A DNA stretch of 64,000 bases from Actinotalea ferrariae CF5-4 (GTDB taxonomy: Bacteria > Actinomycetota > Actinomycetes > Actinomycetales > Cellulomonadaceae): positions 1-64,000 of the forward strand of contig NZ_AXCW01000004.1 of assembly GCF_000603945.1 (NCBI RefSeq), read 5' to 3'. This document shows, piece by piece, positions 34,287 through 42,999 of this stretch (position 1 is its first letter; each line of letters begins with the position of its first letter). A program made the translations under genes and the position numbers. Under the pieces are notes generated by a model, which worked only from the letters and a program-made list of their open reading frames with translations, had not been told where the DNA came from and did not search any database.

Positions 34287-35365
34287 GGGGCTGCCTCCGT
34301 CAAGTCTCTATAGAGCTCGGCGTACTGCCGCGCCGTCCTTGTGATACTGAACTCCTCGCTCCGTCTGAGGGCACCACGTGCCAAACCAGCCCGCATGGCG
34401 GGATCGTCTCGCAATGCACGGACCTGCCGCGTGAGAGTGCAAGTGTCTCCAACCCCATGAAGCAGCCCACTGCGTTCGTGCTCCACAAGGTTTCCTATAC
34501 CGGGCACTGCGGGCGCGAGCGCCGGAAGACCGGACGCCATGGCTTCGAGTGCAGCCAAACCGAATCCTTCGTAGGCAGCGGTAGACAAGAGCGCATCATG
34601 GCTGCGGAGCAGTTCCGGAACATCGTCTCTCATGCCAAGGAAGACAACCTGTCCCTCACCTCCCCTCTCCCTCACCTCCAGTTCCAGCTGCCTTCTCAGC
34701 GGCCCCTCGCCTACTATTGTCAGAGATACGTCTGGAAGACCCACGACCGCCTCTATTGCGCCCCGGACGTTCTTCCGATGGTCCAGCGCGCCCACGGAGA
34801 TTAGGCGTAAGCGACCAGGCGGAGAAGCGGGCACCGTCTGCGGTTTGAACCTGCCCAAATCGATGCCATTCGCTATGGTCACGATCTCTGCCGTGTTGCG
34901 GCCGCCGAGGTGGGCACGGAGCGCGGTCGATACACCCTCGCTGATACCCACACAGCGGTCATATCTACCATAGATCGACGGCTCGATGTACGCGGCCAAC
35001 CTGTGCATGCGCCGGCGATTCGTCGGACTGTGTTCCGTCACGATCTTCACCCGGCATGGAACAAGCGCCGACAGATAGAAGGCAGGAAACAAGTGTGCGT
35101 GAAGGACATCCGCAGTTCCGGCTATTTGTCTGAGCCGAAAGATTGAGCTCAAGGGGTTTCGGGCCCCAATCGACCTGACCTCTAGACCGACGCTTCGCGC
35201 CCGTTGCTCTACTGGTGAGGTGCCGCCCAAGGGGCGAAGCGACACGATCGTGACATCATGACCGAATTGCTTCAGTGCGTGCGATAGATCAACGACGAGT
35301 CCTTCGGCTCCGCCTACATCAAGTGAGTTGATCACCTGAACGATGCGCAGTGCGCTAGCCCCCAT
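34283..35365 (-). CDS. Family 4 glycosyltransferase
   Basis: 360 residues, GT-B fold, starting at ATG 35365. The N-terminal domain has IVQVINSLDVGGAEGLVVDL near 8-27 and VLHAHLFPAFYLSAL near 86-100. The C-terminal donor domain has LISVGALDHRKNVRGAIEAV near 188-207 and the retaining-transferase ESGG-like element STAAYEGFGLAALEAMASGLPALAP near 262-286. It overlaps the upstream transferase gene by 11 bases and the downstream one by 4. It likely adds one sugar of the repeat unit. Confidence 0.88.
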   Translation of the reverse strand: MGASALRIVQVINSLDVGGAEGLVVDLSHALKQFGHDVTIVSLRPLGGTSPVEQRARSVGLEVRSIGARNPLSSIFRLRQIAGTADVLHAHLFPAFYLSALVPCRVKIVTEHSPTNRRRMHRLAAYIEPSIYGRYDRCVGISEGVSTALRAHLGGRNTAEIVTIANGIDLGRFKPQTVPASPPGRLRLISVGALDHRKNVRGAIEAVVGLPDVSLTIVGEGPLRRQLELEVRERGGEGQVVFLGMRDDVPELLRSHDALLSTAAYEGFGLAALEAMASGLPALAPAVPGIGNLVEHERSGLLHGVGDTCTLTRQVRALRDDPAMRAGLARGALRRSEEFSITRTARQYAELYRDLTEAAP

Positions 35366-36572
35366 CGACGCTCCCGCGGTAGAGACCTTCTAGACCGCGC
35401 CAAACGACCTCTTGCGCGAAGGACCGGAGAACTCGGTCGTGCGCAGCCCTACCCATTTGTCCACGAATCTCGGGGTCCTGCAGGCGTATTAGCGCACCCG
35501 CAAGTGCAGCCGAGTTGCCGACCGGTACTAGCAGTCCCGTGACTCCGTTGATTACGCTGTCCCGCGCTCCAGTTGCCAAGGTAGTGACGGCAGGAACTGC
35601 AAGCGCGGCCGCTTCCAACACCACATTCGGAAAACCCTCTCGATACGTGGGGAGAGCTAGCACGTCGCTTGCTGCGAGCAACTCGGCGACCGCTTCGGTA
35701 TGATCCTGATGCCGCCAACGATTCTGCAACTTTTCCAGGTAGCGGCAAACCTCGCGGTCTTCGACCGTGCCGATGGTAAGCAAGTATGCATTCTGCAGTC
35801 CAGGCAGAAGTAGCGCTTCCGCTAGTTCACGGACACCCTTGTCTACACATAGACGGCCGACGAAAGCGATGAGATACGAATCGCGCGGGATGCTGAGTCC
35901 CGCGCGGATCTCTACTGGCCTTGCTCGCGCGCCCGCCAAAGCGACCCTTGCGGCGTCCACACCATTGCTGCTGCCCGATCCGAACAGGAGCACCGGTTTG
36001 GCGCGCGACACCAACCGTTTGCGATAAAGTTCACGCCTGACACTCTCGCTTACTGCAACGATCTCAGTTGCGTTGGAAGCGGTAGCCCACTCACTAGCCA
36101 TGAGAACGAGGCGCTTCGGTCCCGTCGCTGACTCGTAACGCAATCCTCGAACTACATAGACTCGTCTCGGAACGCCCAGCATCCTTGCTGCGAACCCCGC
36201 GATCAATGCGGCCTTTGGAGTGCTAACGTTCACAACATCAGGTCGAACCTTCGCGATAACGCGGGCCCATCGGAATAGGGCAACCAGGTCGCGCATGGGG
36301 TCGATCTCACGAGGCGTCGGCACAACAACACTGCGTACACCCTCGGCGTCCGCCAGTTTCGCTAGAGCCGGGCTCGCTGACGCCGCAACGAGCACGTCCC
36401 AGCCTTGCGCGGCCATGTACCGCAACTGTCCACGTAGGAACGACTGTGCACTGGTAGCGACGGTTAAGCAGTACATCACCGTGCCAGCACGATGGACGCA
36501 TGCCGTGCTAACGTCTCGGTTTGCCGAAATGCTGCCCTGTTCACGGTCATTCTCCGGCTGCAGCGCGCTCAC
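35355..36572 (-). CDS. Family 4-type glycosyltransferase
   Basis: 405 residues from a GTG at 36572 that overlaps the acyltransferase stop codon (GTGA); an ATG about 30 codons later (before YCLTVATSAQSFLRGQL) is the alternative. The C-terminal GT-B donor domain has IAFVGRLCVDKGVRELAEALL, then SDVLALPTYREGFPNVVLEAAALAVPAVTT with the characteristic EGFPNVVLEA. Similar proteins add an amino- or deoxy-sugar early in repeat-unit assembly (PglA and CapM-like groups). Base composition is visibly less GC-rich than the flanks. Confidence 0.85.
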   Translation of the reverse strand: MSALQPENDREQGSISANRDVSTACVHRAGTVMYCLTVATSAQSFLRGQLRYMAAQGWDVLVAASASPALAKLADAEGVRSVVVPTPREIDPMRDLVALFRWARVIAKVRPDVVNVSTPKAALIAGFAARMLGVPRRVYVVRGLRYESATGPKRLVLMASEWATASNATEIVAVSESVRRELYRKRLVSRAKPVLLFGSGSSNGVDAARVALAGARARPVEIRAGLSIPRDSYLIAFVGRLCVDKGVRELAEALLLPGLQNAYLLTIGTVEDREVCRYLEKLQNRWRHQDHTEAVAELLAASDVLALPTYREGFPNVVLEAAALAVPAVTTLATGARDSVINGVTGLLVPVGNSAALAGALIRLQDPEIRGQMGRAAHDRVLRSFAQEVVWRGLEGLYRGSVDGG

Positions 36573-37105
36573 GGCAAACGCCTTATTAAGCGAGCGGGCA
36601 CGCCCCCATAAAGGCAACCGGGTTCGCAATCGGCCGCCACCACACTGCCCGCGGCCACGACGCAACGCTTCCCGATCTCTACCCCCGGCAACACTGTGAC
36701 CCTCGCCCCCAACCAACAGCCGTCCCCCACGGTGATCGGTGCCGTGACCACTGCACCCGCCCGGCCAGCGCCAGGTGTGTCCAAATCATGGCTACACGTG
36801 ACGAACATGGCCTGGTATCCGATCGAGCAATCCGCGCCAATGGTGGTCGGTGCACAGAGATCGAAAAAGCAGCCGTAGTTAATGAATGCCCGCTCACCTA
36901 ACGTCAATCCGTTTGCCGCCCCGAGGAAGCAGTCAGCGTTTATCGAGGCCGTTGGAGCCACAGAATGCCCGATCATTCCCCAAAGGCGCCCCCGAACATT
37001 ACGCGGGCACAGCGGGCCGTTGATAGCGCCGTTTATCAGAACGTCCCTCGCTATCGCTTTGACGTTCCTGTGAACTCGGTCCATACGCATACGATCGGCT
37101 CTCAT
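36569..37105 (-). CDS. Left-handed beta-helix acyltransferase
   Basis: 178 residues of the hexapeptide-repeat acetyltransferase family. Repeats occupy about 50-165 (for example IGADCSIGYQAMFVTC, ITVGDGCWLGARVTVLPGVEIG, CVVAAGSVVAAD), with a typical YGGVPARLIRRL tail. The His in TCSHDLDT near 110 is the usual catalytic residue. It probably acetylates a sugar of the polysaccharide. The ATG overlaps the ligase stop codon (ATGA). Confidence 0.87.
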   Translation of the reverse strand: MRADRMRMDRVHRNVKAIARDVLINGAINGPLCPRNVRGRLWGMIGHSVAPTASINADCFLGAANGLTLGERAFINYGCFFDLCAPTTIGADCSIGYQAMFVTCSHDLDTPGAGRAGAVVTAPITVGDGCWLGARVTVLPGVEIGKRCVVAAGSVVAADCEPGCLYGGVPARLIRRLP

Positions 37106-38391
37106 TGTTGTTGGCCGTTCCGAACGGCCGAGTGCGATGGCTCGGCTGCAGCGACCGAGCGGACCACGACCATCCAGCCCAAGAACGCCGCGGGACCGCC
37201 CTCGAAGAACGGGTCCGACATTGAAATTGCGAGTGCTGCCATCACGGGCGCCAAAAACACGGTTTGCCCGCGAAGCGCCTTAGCAGCTGCTCCAAATAGC
37301 ACAAACAAGTATAGCGCGCCGAAAGCTCCCCCGATCTGCAAGAAGGAGAAGACGACGTTGTGGGCGAAGGAGAGCTCGCCCAGGTGCACCGTGGAGTGTC
37401 TTAGAGCGTACCAACCTGTACCGAATACCGGCGCATTTTGGAACTCTTGCCACGCGATCTGAGCGAGTTCTACCCTCGCATCAATATTGCGGGCTGGATC
37501 GTACCCGCCGACGCTACGCTCGGCGGTGACTCTCTCGAGAGCAATAAACGTTCCGGCGACCGCGAGCAAAGCGCCAGTCCGGTGAAGCGCCCGCGCGCCA
37601 AACGACCGCCCGGTTCGCCATAAAAGAACGGCAATTCCCACCGCAGCCGCAACAAGCGCGCCACGCGAAAGCGTCAGGACCGCGACACAAACTGCGCTGA
37701 ATGGCAGGAGGTAGGCATAGGCAGGCGCCTGAACGGTGCGCATCCGGGCGAGCAATCCCATCGAGGCGACGACGAGCGCGCCGGCTACATAATTGGAGCC
37801 CCCCCACTCGAGGATTGCGGCGGCGTGGAGCCCACCAGTCTCGGCGTCGATCAACTGGTTAGCGAGGTCCGCGCCCGCAAGCGCGACGAACGCCGTGAGG
37901 CCGTAGTCAATTGCACCGAACTTGCGGCCAGCCAGTCCCCACAGCGTGCCCACTGCGATACCGCCAACGGTAAAAATCGCGAAGTTGGCGTAGCCCACGA
38001 TAGACAGCCGATCAGCTCCAGAGACCACGACAGGCGCGAGCATCGCCACGACCGGAACGAGCGCGACGCGGGAAGCGAGCGACAACCAATTAGACGACGG
38101 CTTCTTTGCGAGGGCCCCGGCCGTTCCATTGAGAAGGAGTAGTGCTACTGGTAGGTATGCCAAAGGGACCTGGAGTGTGCCCTGAGTGCTAGTGAAGGTA
38201 ATGCCGCCGAGTGCTAGTGCCGCGACACACAATGCGGCAAGACCCCTGTCGAGTCGCGAGCCGACCAGACTTGCACGCAGTTCCGCCGCGGGCAAATTGC
38301 TCCTTGGGATTGCGGCGCTAGTGTCCCGCGCGCCGTCCAGTGGAGTCGCGTGGACCTGGCCTAACAGGACCACTTGGCGAGACCGGGCCAC
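37102..38391 (-). CDS. O-antigen ligase/polymerase-like membrane protein (Wzy-like)
   Basis: 429 residues with ten to twelve transmembrane segments. A large loop in the C-terminal half (GGYDPARNIDARVELAQIAWQEFQNAPVFGTGWYALRH, about 306-343) matches the Wzy_C pattern, in which Arg and the FGTGW element are typical of O-antigen ligases and polymerases. It would polymerise or ligate repeat units outside the membrane. It starts with GTG at 38391, nine bases after the dehydrogenase stop. Confidence 0.82.
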   Translation of the reverse strand: MARSRQVVLLGQVHATPLDGARDTSAAIPRSNLPAAELRASLVGSRLDRGLAALCVAALALGGITFTSTQGTLQVPLAYLPVALLLLNGTAGALAKKPSSNWLSLASRVALVPVVAMLAPVVVSGADRLSIVGYANFAIFTVGGIAVGTLWGLAGRKFGAIDYGLTAFVALAGADLANQLIDAETGGLHAAAILEWGGSNYVAGALVVASMGLLARMRTVQAPAYAYLLPFSAVCVAVLTLSRGALVAAAVGIAVLLWRTGRSFGARALHRTGALLAVAGTFIALERVTAERSVGGYDPARNIDARVELAQIAWQEFQNAPVFGTGWYALRHSTVHLGELSFAHNVVFSFLQIGGAFGALYLFVLFGAAAKALRGQTVFLAPVMAALAISMSDPFFEGGPAAFLGWMVVVRSVAAAEPSHSAVRNGQQQ

Positions 38392-38400
38392 CGTTTCCCC

Positions 38401-39675
38401 TTACAGTCTCGTGACCGTGTCACTGGGGAGCAGCACACCTCTTGTGTCTAGAACCCTCGCGCCAGAGGCCTCCAGGCGCTCCAGGTCATAACTTGAATGC
38501 GCCTGGAGGAGAATAGTTAGGTCCGCAGCTGCGGCCGCCTCATAAGCGGCTGGTACCGACTGTAGTGTCCGGCGGCCTTCGCTAGTATCGATGTCCCATT
38601 CCTTTACATAGGGATCGTGGTACGAGACTATTGCCCCCCACTGCGTAAGCTTTCGCGCCAGCGGCACTGCAGGCGTCTCTCTACGATCTGAGATGTCTGC
38701 CTTGTATGTGATGCCTAAGAGCAACACTCGAGCACCGTTCACCGCTGTCCTGCGGTGGTTTAGTTCTTCCCAAGCACGGGTTGCCACATAGAGTGGCGCC
38801 GCCGTGTTGATCTCCTCTGCCAGTTCAACCATGCGGAACGCGTAACCTAGCTGGCCCTTGACACGGTGGCTGAGATACGAGGGGTCCACGGGGATGCAGT
38901 GCCCACCCACCCCGGGCCCCGGCCGGAACGGCATGTATCCGAACGGCTTGGTTGCGGCGCAGTCGATGGCGTCCCAAAGGTCGATGTCGAGCTCGTGGCA
39001 GAAGCGAACCATCTCGTTCACGAGTGCAATATTCACGTGGCGGAAGGTGTTCTCGATCAGCTTTGCCATCTCGGCCTCACGAGCGCCCTTCGCCTCGATG
39101 ACGGTGTCGATGAAGCGGGCGTAGAACGCCTGCGCCGCTCGGGTGCACGCAGGGGTCAGACCACCCACGACCTTCGGTGTGTTTGCTACCCCGTAAGTAT
39201 CGTTCCCCGGGTCAATCCGCTCGGGGGAGAAAGCGATGTAGACCTCCTTCCCCACGATCAAGCCGCTCCTCGCAGTAACGAGAGGGGCGAACACCTCTTC
39301 CGTCGTGCCCGGGTACGTCGTGGACTCGAGGACGACGAGCGTCCCCGCTGTCACGTGCTCGCCGATCACCTCCGCCGCTCGGCGCACAGGTCGCAGGTCA
39401 GGCCCGCCGTCTTCGCTCAGAGGCGTCGGCACGCATACGACAACTGCATCGGCGTCCGCGATGCATGTCGGGTCCACCGACGCGCGGTAGCCCCGGTCAA
39501 GGGCCTGTGCGATCTCGGCGTCTGTGACATCGTCGATGTGCGACCGACCCCCGTTGAGCGCCGCGACTGTCTTGGCGTTCGTATCGAGCCCCACCACGTC
39601 GAACCCGCGCTCCGCGGCTCTAAGAGCCATGGGGAGGCCGACGTAGCCCTGCCCTACTACCACCAGCCGGCTCAT
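38401..39675 (-). CDS. UDP-sugar 6-dehydrogenase (UDP-GlcNAc type)
   Basis: 424 residues from ATG 39675, which overlaps the epimerase stop codon; AAGGAG lies upstream. The N-terminal NAD site is LVVVGQGYVGLPMALRAAERG near 4-24. Catalytic-site elements are KLIENTFRHVNIALVNEM near 205-222 and GVGGHCIPVDPSYL near 256-269, with the nucleophilic Cys. The C-terminal domain starts LLLGITYKADISDRRETPA. The family oxidises C6 of UDP-GlcNAc or UDP-glucose to the uronic acid; the ENTFR pattern favours the UDP-HexNAc group. Confidence 0.9.
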   Translation of the reverse strand: MSRLVVVGQGYVGLPMALRAAERGFDVVGLDTNAKTVAALNGGRSHIDDVTDAEIAQALDRGYRASVDPTCIADADAVVVCVPTPLSEDGGPDLRPVRRAAEVIGEHVTAGTLVVLESTTYPGTTEEVFAPLVTARSGLIVGKEVYIAFSPERIDPGNDTYGVANTPKVVGGLTPACTRAAQAFYARFIDTVIEAKGAREAEMAKLIENTFRHVNIALVNEMVRFCHELDIDLWDAIDCAATKPFGYMPFRPGPGVGGHCIPVDPSYLSHRVKGQLGYAFRMVELAEEINTAAPLYVATRAWEELNHRRTAVNGARVLLLGITYKADISDRRETPAVPLARKLTQWGAIVSYHDPYVKEWDIDTSEGRRTLQSVPAAYEAAAAADLTILLQAHSSYDLERLEASGARVLDTRGVLLPSDTVTRL

Positions 39676-40601
39676 CGTGCTGCTCCTTCGAACCATGCGA
39701 CGGTCTGCGCGAGTCCGTCTGCGAGAGACACAGGCTCGACGTCAGGAAAGAGCGCGAGTAGCGACGCGTTGTCGGCCTGTGAGTGGCGCACGTCCCCCGG
39801 TCGCTCTGGTCGGTGTTCAACCTCCGGGTCTCGATCCGTCACCTTCGCGAGCTCGGCGATGAGCCGGTCGAGCCGGATGTTGGTGCCGAATGCGAGGTTC
39901 ACCGGCTCCGGGTGGCTCACCAGCCGTTGCACGGCATCGAGCAGCACGCGGCACACGGTTCCCACATACGTGAAGTCGCGCGAGTGCGAGCCGTCGCCAT
40001 TAACCGGCAGCGCGCGGCCCTCAAGGAGAGCGTCGACGAACACCGGGACCACTGCTGCGTAGGCGTGACCCGCGCGCTGCCGGGGGCCGTAGACATTGAA
40101 GAACCGAAAGGCGAGGCTGCGCAGGCCGAACGACTGCTGGTAGGCGAGCGTGTACTGCTCGGCGGCCAGTTTGGATACGGCGTACGGGCTCAACGGGCGC
40201 ACCCACTCGCGCTCAGCCTTCGGCAGCGCGGGGTTCATGCCGTAGACAGAACTCGATGACGACACTACGACGTGCCCGACGTCGGCACGGCGAGCGGCCT
40301 CGAGCACCATGAGCGTCCCCGTGGCGTTCGCTGCGTGAGTCGCCGCGGGGTCGGCGATGCTTCTAGGAACGCTGCCCAGCGCCGCGAGGTGGACGATCGA
40401 GTCGGCACCCTCGCAAGCGACCTCCAGGCGACCGGCGTCGAGCACAGAGCCTTCGACGAAGCGCACCTCCAGGTTCTCGAGGTTCTCGCGGCGGCCCGTC
40501 GAGAGGTCGTCGAGCACGGTCACGCCGTGCCCCGAGCGAAGGAGGGTTTCTATCAGGTTGGATCCGATGAATCCTGCTCCGCCCGTTACCAGGACCTGCA
40601 T
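39672..40601 (-). CDS. NAD-dependent sugar-nucleotide epimerase
   Basis: 309 residues from ATG 40601; the frame extends upstream without a ribosome site. The Rossmann motif VLVTGGAGFIGSNLIE is near 3-18, with SSSSSVYGMNP near 115-125 and the catalytic PLSPYAVSKLAAE (Tyr-x-x-x-Lys) near 136-148. This is the extended short-chain family of UDP-glucose or UDP-GlcNAc 4-epimerases (WbpP-like). It is first in the eight-gene minus operon and divergent from the chain-length/kinase gene across a 162-base control region. Confidence 0.9.
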   Translation of the reverse strand: MQVLVTGGAGFIGSNLIETLLRSGHGVTVLDDLSTGRRENLENLEVRFVEGSVLDAGRLEVACEGADSIVHLAALGSVPRSIADPAATHAANATGTLMVLEAARRADVGHVVVSSSSSVYGMNPALPKAEREWVRPLSPYAVSKLAAEQYTLAYQQSFGLRSLAFRFFNVYGPRQRAGHAYAAVVPVFVDALLEGRALPVNGDGSHSRDFTYVGTVCRVLLDAVQRLVSHPEPVNLAFGTNIRLDRLIAELAKVTDRDPEVEHRPERPGDVRHSQADNASLLALFPDVEPVSLADGLAQTVAWFEGAAR

Positions 40602-40763
40602 GTGACGACGTCCTCTTGCTCGCGGTGTTGTGCGCAGACACTGTAGCCGTCGTCCGCGTGACCACCGGCACACGTCATCCCCCTGGGCACCGGGCAGCGC
40701 GTGAGAGAATCGCGAACGCTTCAGTCACGCGCTGCGCTGGCATCCGAAGGGGAGATCGAGGAC

Positions 40764-42338
40764 GTGGAATTCCAGGACTACGTGGCCATCCTGCGCAAGC
40801 GGTGGGTCTCGATCCTTGTCGTCGCACTGGCCGTCGTCGCCGCCGCTCTCGCGGCGACACTCGCGGCAACCCCGAGCTACCAGGCGCGGTCGCAGGTGTA
40901 CGTATCGGTCCGGTCCGGGGGCACGACTGCCGACCTCGTACAAGGCAGCAACTACACACAGCGCCAGGTGAAGTCGTACAGCGACCTCGTGACCAGCCCT
41001 CTCGTCCTAGCACCAGTCATCGAAGAGCTCGGTCTGGATACCCGGGCCGAGGTCCTGGCTCTTGCGGTGACTGCGACGCCCGTGGTTGACACGTCCCTGA
41101 TCAACATCAGCGTGACCGATGAGGACCCGGGGCGGGCGGCAGCAGTCGCCGACGCGTTGGCTGCGAGTCTCGCAGTCCAAGTCAACGAGCTCGAGCCACC
41201 GACCGCCGATGGCCAGTCGCCGGTGCTCATCAGCACAGTCCGGCCGGCTGTCGAGCCGAGCGCTCCGGCGTCACCGTCCCCTACACGCAACCTGGCGCTC
41301 GGCCTCCTGCTCGGTCTCGCTGCGGGATTTGGCGTAGCCGTCCTGCGGGAGATGCTCGACACGAAGGTGCGCGACGAGGACCACGTTGCCCAGGTGACCG
41401 AATCAGCCGTCATCGCAGCCATCCCCCACGATGACTCTGCGGTGAACGACCACCTCATCGTCCAGTCCAACCCGATGAGCCTGGTCGCCGAGTCCTTCAG
41501 GCGCCTCCGCACCAACCTGCAGTTCCTGAGCGCCGAGGAGCAGCCGCGCGCCCTCATCGTCACGTCCTCGCTGCCCGAAGAGGGAAAGTCGACGACCGCC
41601 GCCAACCTCGCGCTCACCCTGGCCGACTCCGGAGCGCGAGTCATCCTCGTCGACGCGGACCTTCGCAGGCCCTCCGTCGCGAACTACATGGGCCTCGAGG
41701 GCACCGCGGGCCTCACGACGGTGCTCATCGGCCGGGCCAGCCTGGAGGACGTCGTGCAGCCGTGGGGTGCGGGACACCTGCACGTGCTGACGTCGGGCCA
41801 GATCCCGCCGAACCCCAGTGAGCTGCTCGGCTCGCAGGCCATGGCACATCTCCTGGGTCAGCTGGTCCAGCGGTACGACCACGTGATCATCGACACGCCG
41901 CCGCTGCTCCCCGTCACCGACGCCGCCGTCCTGGCCCGGCTGACTGGAGGCGCGATCGTCGTCGTCGGTGCCCACAAGGTTCACCGGCACCAGCTGGAGG
42001 AGGGCATCCGGTCTCTCGAGACGGTCAACGCCCGCGTCCTCGGCATCGTCCTGAACCGCGTCGCGCGCAAGCAGTCCGAGACCTACGCCTACGACTACTC
42101 CTCAGACCCGTCGCAGACGCCGCGAAGCGTGAGCGAGCGCCGGTCTGATGCACCGCCACCCCCGCGGCGTTCCACGAAGGCCGCGTCGGCCGAGGGCCTG
42201 GACCTCACGGGCACTCGCTTGCCCGCGCAGGGTGTTGCCGGGCTCGATGCCGCGCTGGGGGGACGAGGCGGCAATCGCTGGCCCGGCGAGCCGCTCGGCG
42301 AGCCTTCGGACCAAGCGCCGCGCCACAGCCGGGCGTGA
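40764..42338 (+). CDS. Chain-length determinant / bacterial tyrosine kinase fusion
   Basis: 524 residues from a GTG at 40764. The N-terminal Wzz-like region has transmembrane helices at about 16-38 and 174-194. The cytoplasmic BY-kinase domain has Walker A (SLPEEGKSTTAANLALTL, near 268-285), Walker A' (ARVILVDADLRRPS) and Walker B (YDHVIIDTPPLLPVTDA). A Tyr-rich stretch (ETYAYDYSSD, near 433-442) may be autophosphorylated. It controls polymer length and export and is a candidate substrate of the phosphatase encoded next. The C-terminal 80 residues are disordered. Confidence 0.88.
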   Translation: MEFQDYVAILRKRWVSILVVALAVVAAALAATLAATPSYQARSQVYVSVRSGGTTADLVQGSNYTQRQVKSYSDLVTSPLVLAPVIEELGLDTRAEVLALAVTATPVVDTSLINISVTDEDPGRAAAVADALAASLAVQVNELEPPTADGQSPVLISTVRPAVEPSAPASPSPTRNLALGLLLGLAAGFGVAVLREMLDTKVRDEDHVAQVTESAVIAAIPHDDSAVNDHLIVQSNPMSLVAESFRRLRTNLQFLSAEEQPRALIVTSSLPEEGKSTTAANLALTLADSGARVILVDADLRRPSVANYMGLEGTAGLTTVLIGRASLEDVVQPWGAGHLHVLTSGQIPPNPSELLGSQAMAHLLGQLVQRYDHVIIDTPPLLPVTDAAVLARLTGGAIVVVGAHKVHRHQLEEGIRSLETVNARVLGIVLNRVARKQSETYAYDYSSDPSQTPRSVSERRSDAPPPPRRSTKAASAEGLDLTGTRLPAQGVAGLDAALGGRGGNRWPGEPLGEPSDQAPRHSRA

Positions 42339-42396
42339 CCGCCACCCAACCGCCCTGTCCACGAACCCGTACCGCGACATCTCAGGAGTTCCGAGG

Positions 42397-42999
42397 ATGA
42401 CCCAGGTCGGTTCGCACCACATCGAGAGCGATGCAGGGCGTCGGCCGTACACGGTCCTCACCGTCTGCACCGGCAACATCTGCCGGTCCCCGGTCGTGGA
42501 GCGGCTCCTCGCCGCAGCTTTGGGACCGAGCGCTGACGTCGCCGTGGAGAGCGCTGGGGTCGGAGCTGTGGTCGGCGCTCCGGTCGCACCACTGATGGCG
42601 TCGCGGCTGGGCGCTGCTGGAGTGTCACCGGACGGGTTCGCCGCCCGGCAGGTGGTCGAGAGCATGCTGCGCGAGGCGGATCTGGTCCTCCCGCTCACCC
42701 GCCGACACCGCGCCGCGGTGGTCGAGCTCGCACCCGCCGTCGTCCGGCGGACCTTCACGCTCAGGGAGTTCGCGCGACTGGCGGACGCCATCGGCCCCGC
42801 GGCGCTCCCGGCGGGCACGCCTGCCGACCGCCTGGCAGCCCTCGTTCCCCTTGCGGCCGCACAACGAGGGCTGAAGCCCGCGCGACCCGAGGACGACGAC
42901 GTCGTGGATCCCTGGGGGTACGACGACGCGGCCTACGAGGCGTCGTGGAACCAGATCGCGCCGGCCGTGGCGACGATCGCTCGCGTCGTCACGGGGTGA
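42397..42999 (+). CDS. Low-molecular-weight protein-tyrosine phosphatase
   Basis: 200 residues from ATG 42397, preceded by CAGGAG. The active site VCTGNICRSP gives nucleophile Cys24 and Arg30. DPWG near the end is the general-acid loop, here close to the C-terminus. The family usually has about 150 residues, so this one has an insert of roughly 30-40 residues in the central region and a longer N-terminus. It likely dephosphorylates the upstream tyrosine kinase. Its end overlaps the convergent LCP gene by 11 bases. Confidence 0.85.
   Translation: MTQVGSHHIESDAGRRPYTVLTVCTGNICRSPVVERLLAAALGPSADVAVESAGVGAVVGAPVAPLMASRLGAAGVSPDGFAARQVVESMLREADLVLPLTRRHRAAVVELAPAVVRRTFTLREFARLADAIGPAALPAGTPADRLAALVPLAAAQRGLKPARPEDDDVVDPWGYDDAAYEASWNQIAPAVATIARVVTG

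Noticed and set aside
36572-36716. 48-codon N-terminal extension of the glycosyltransferase at 35355-36572
   Set aside because: It overlaps the acyltransferase coding region in another frame and lacks a ribosome site; the GTGA overlap at 36572 is more natural.
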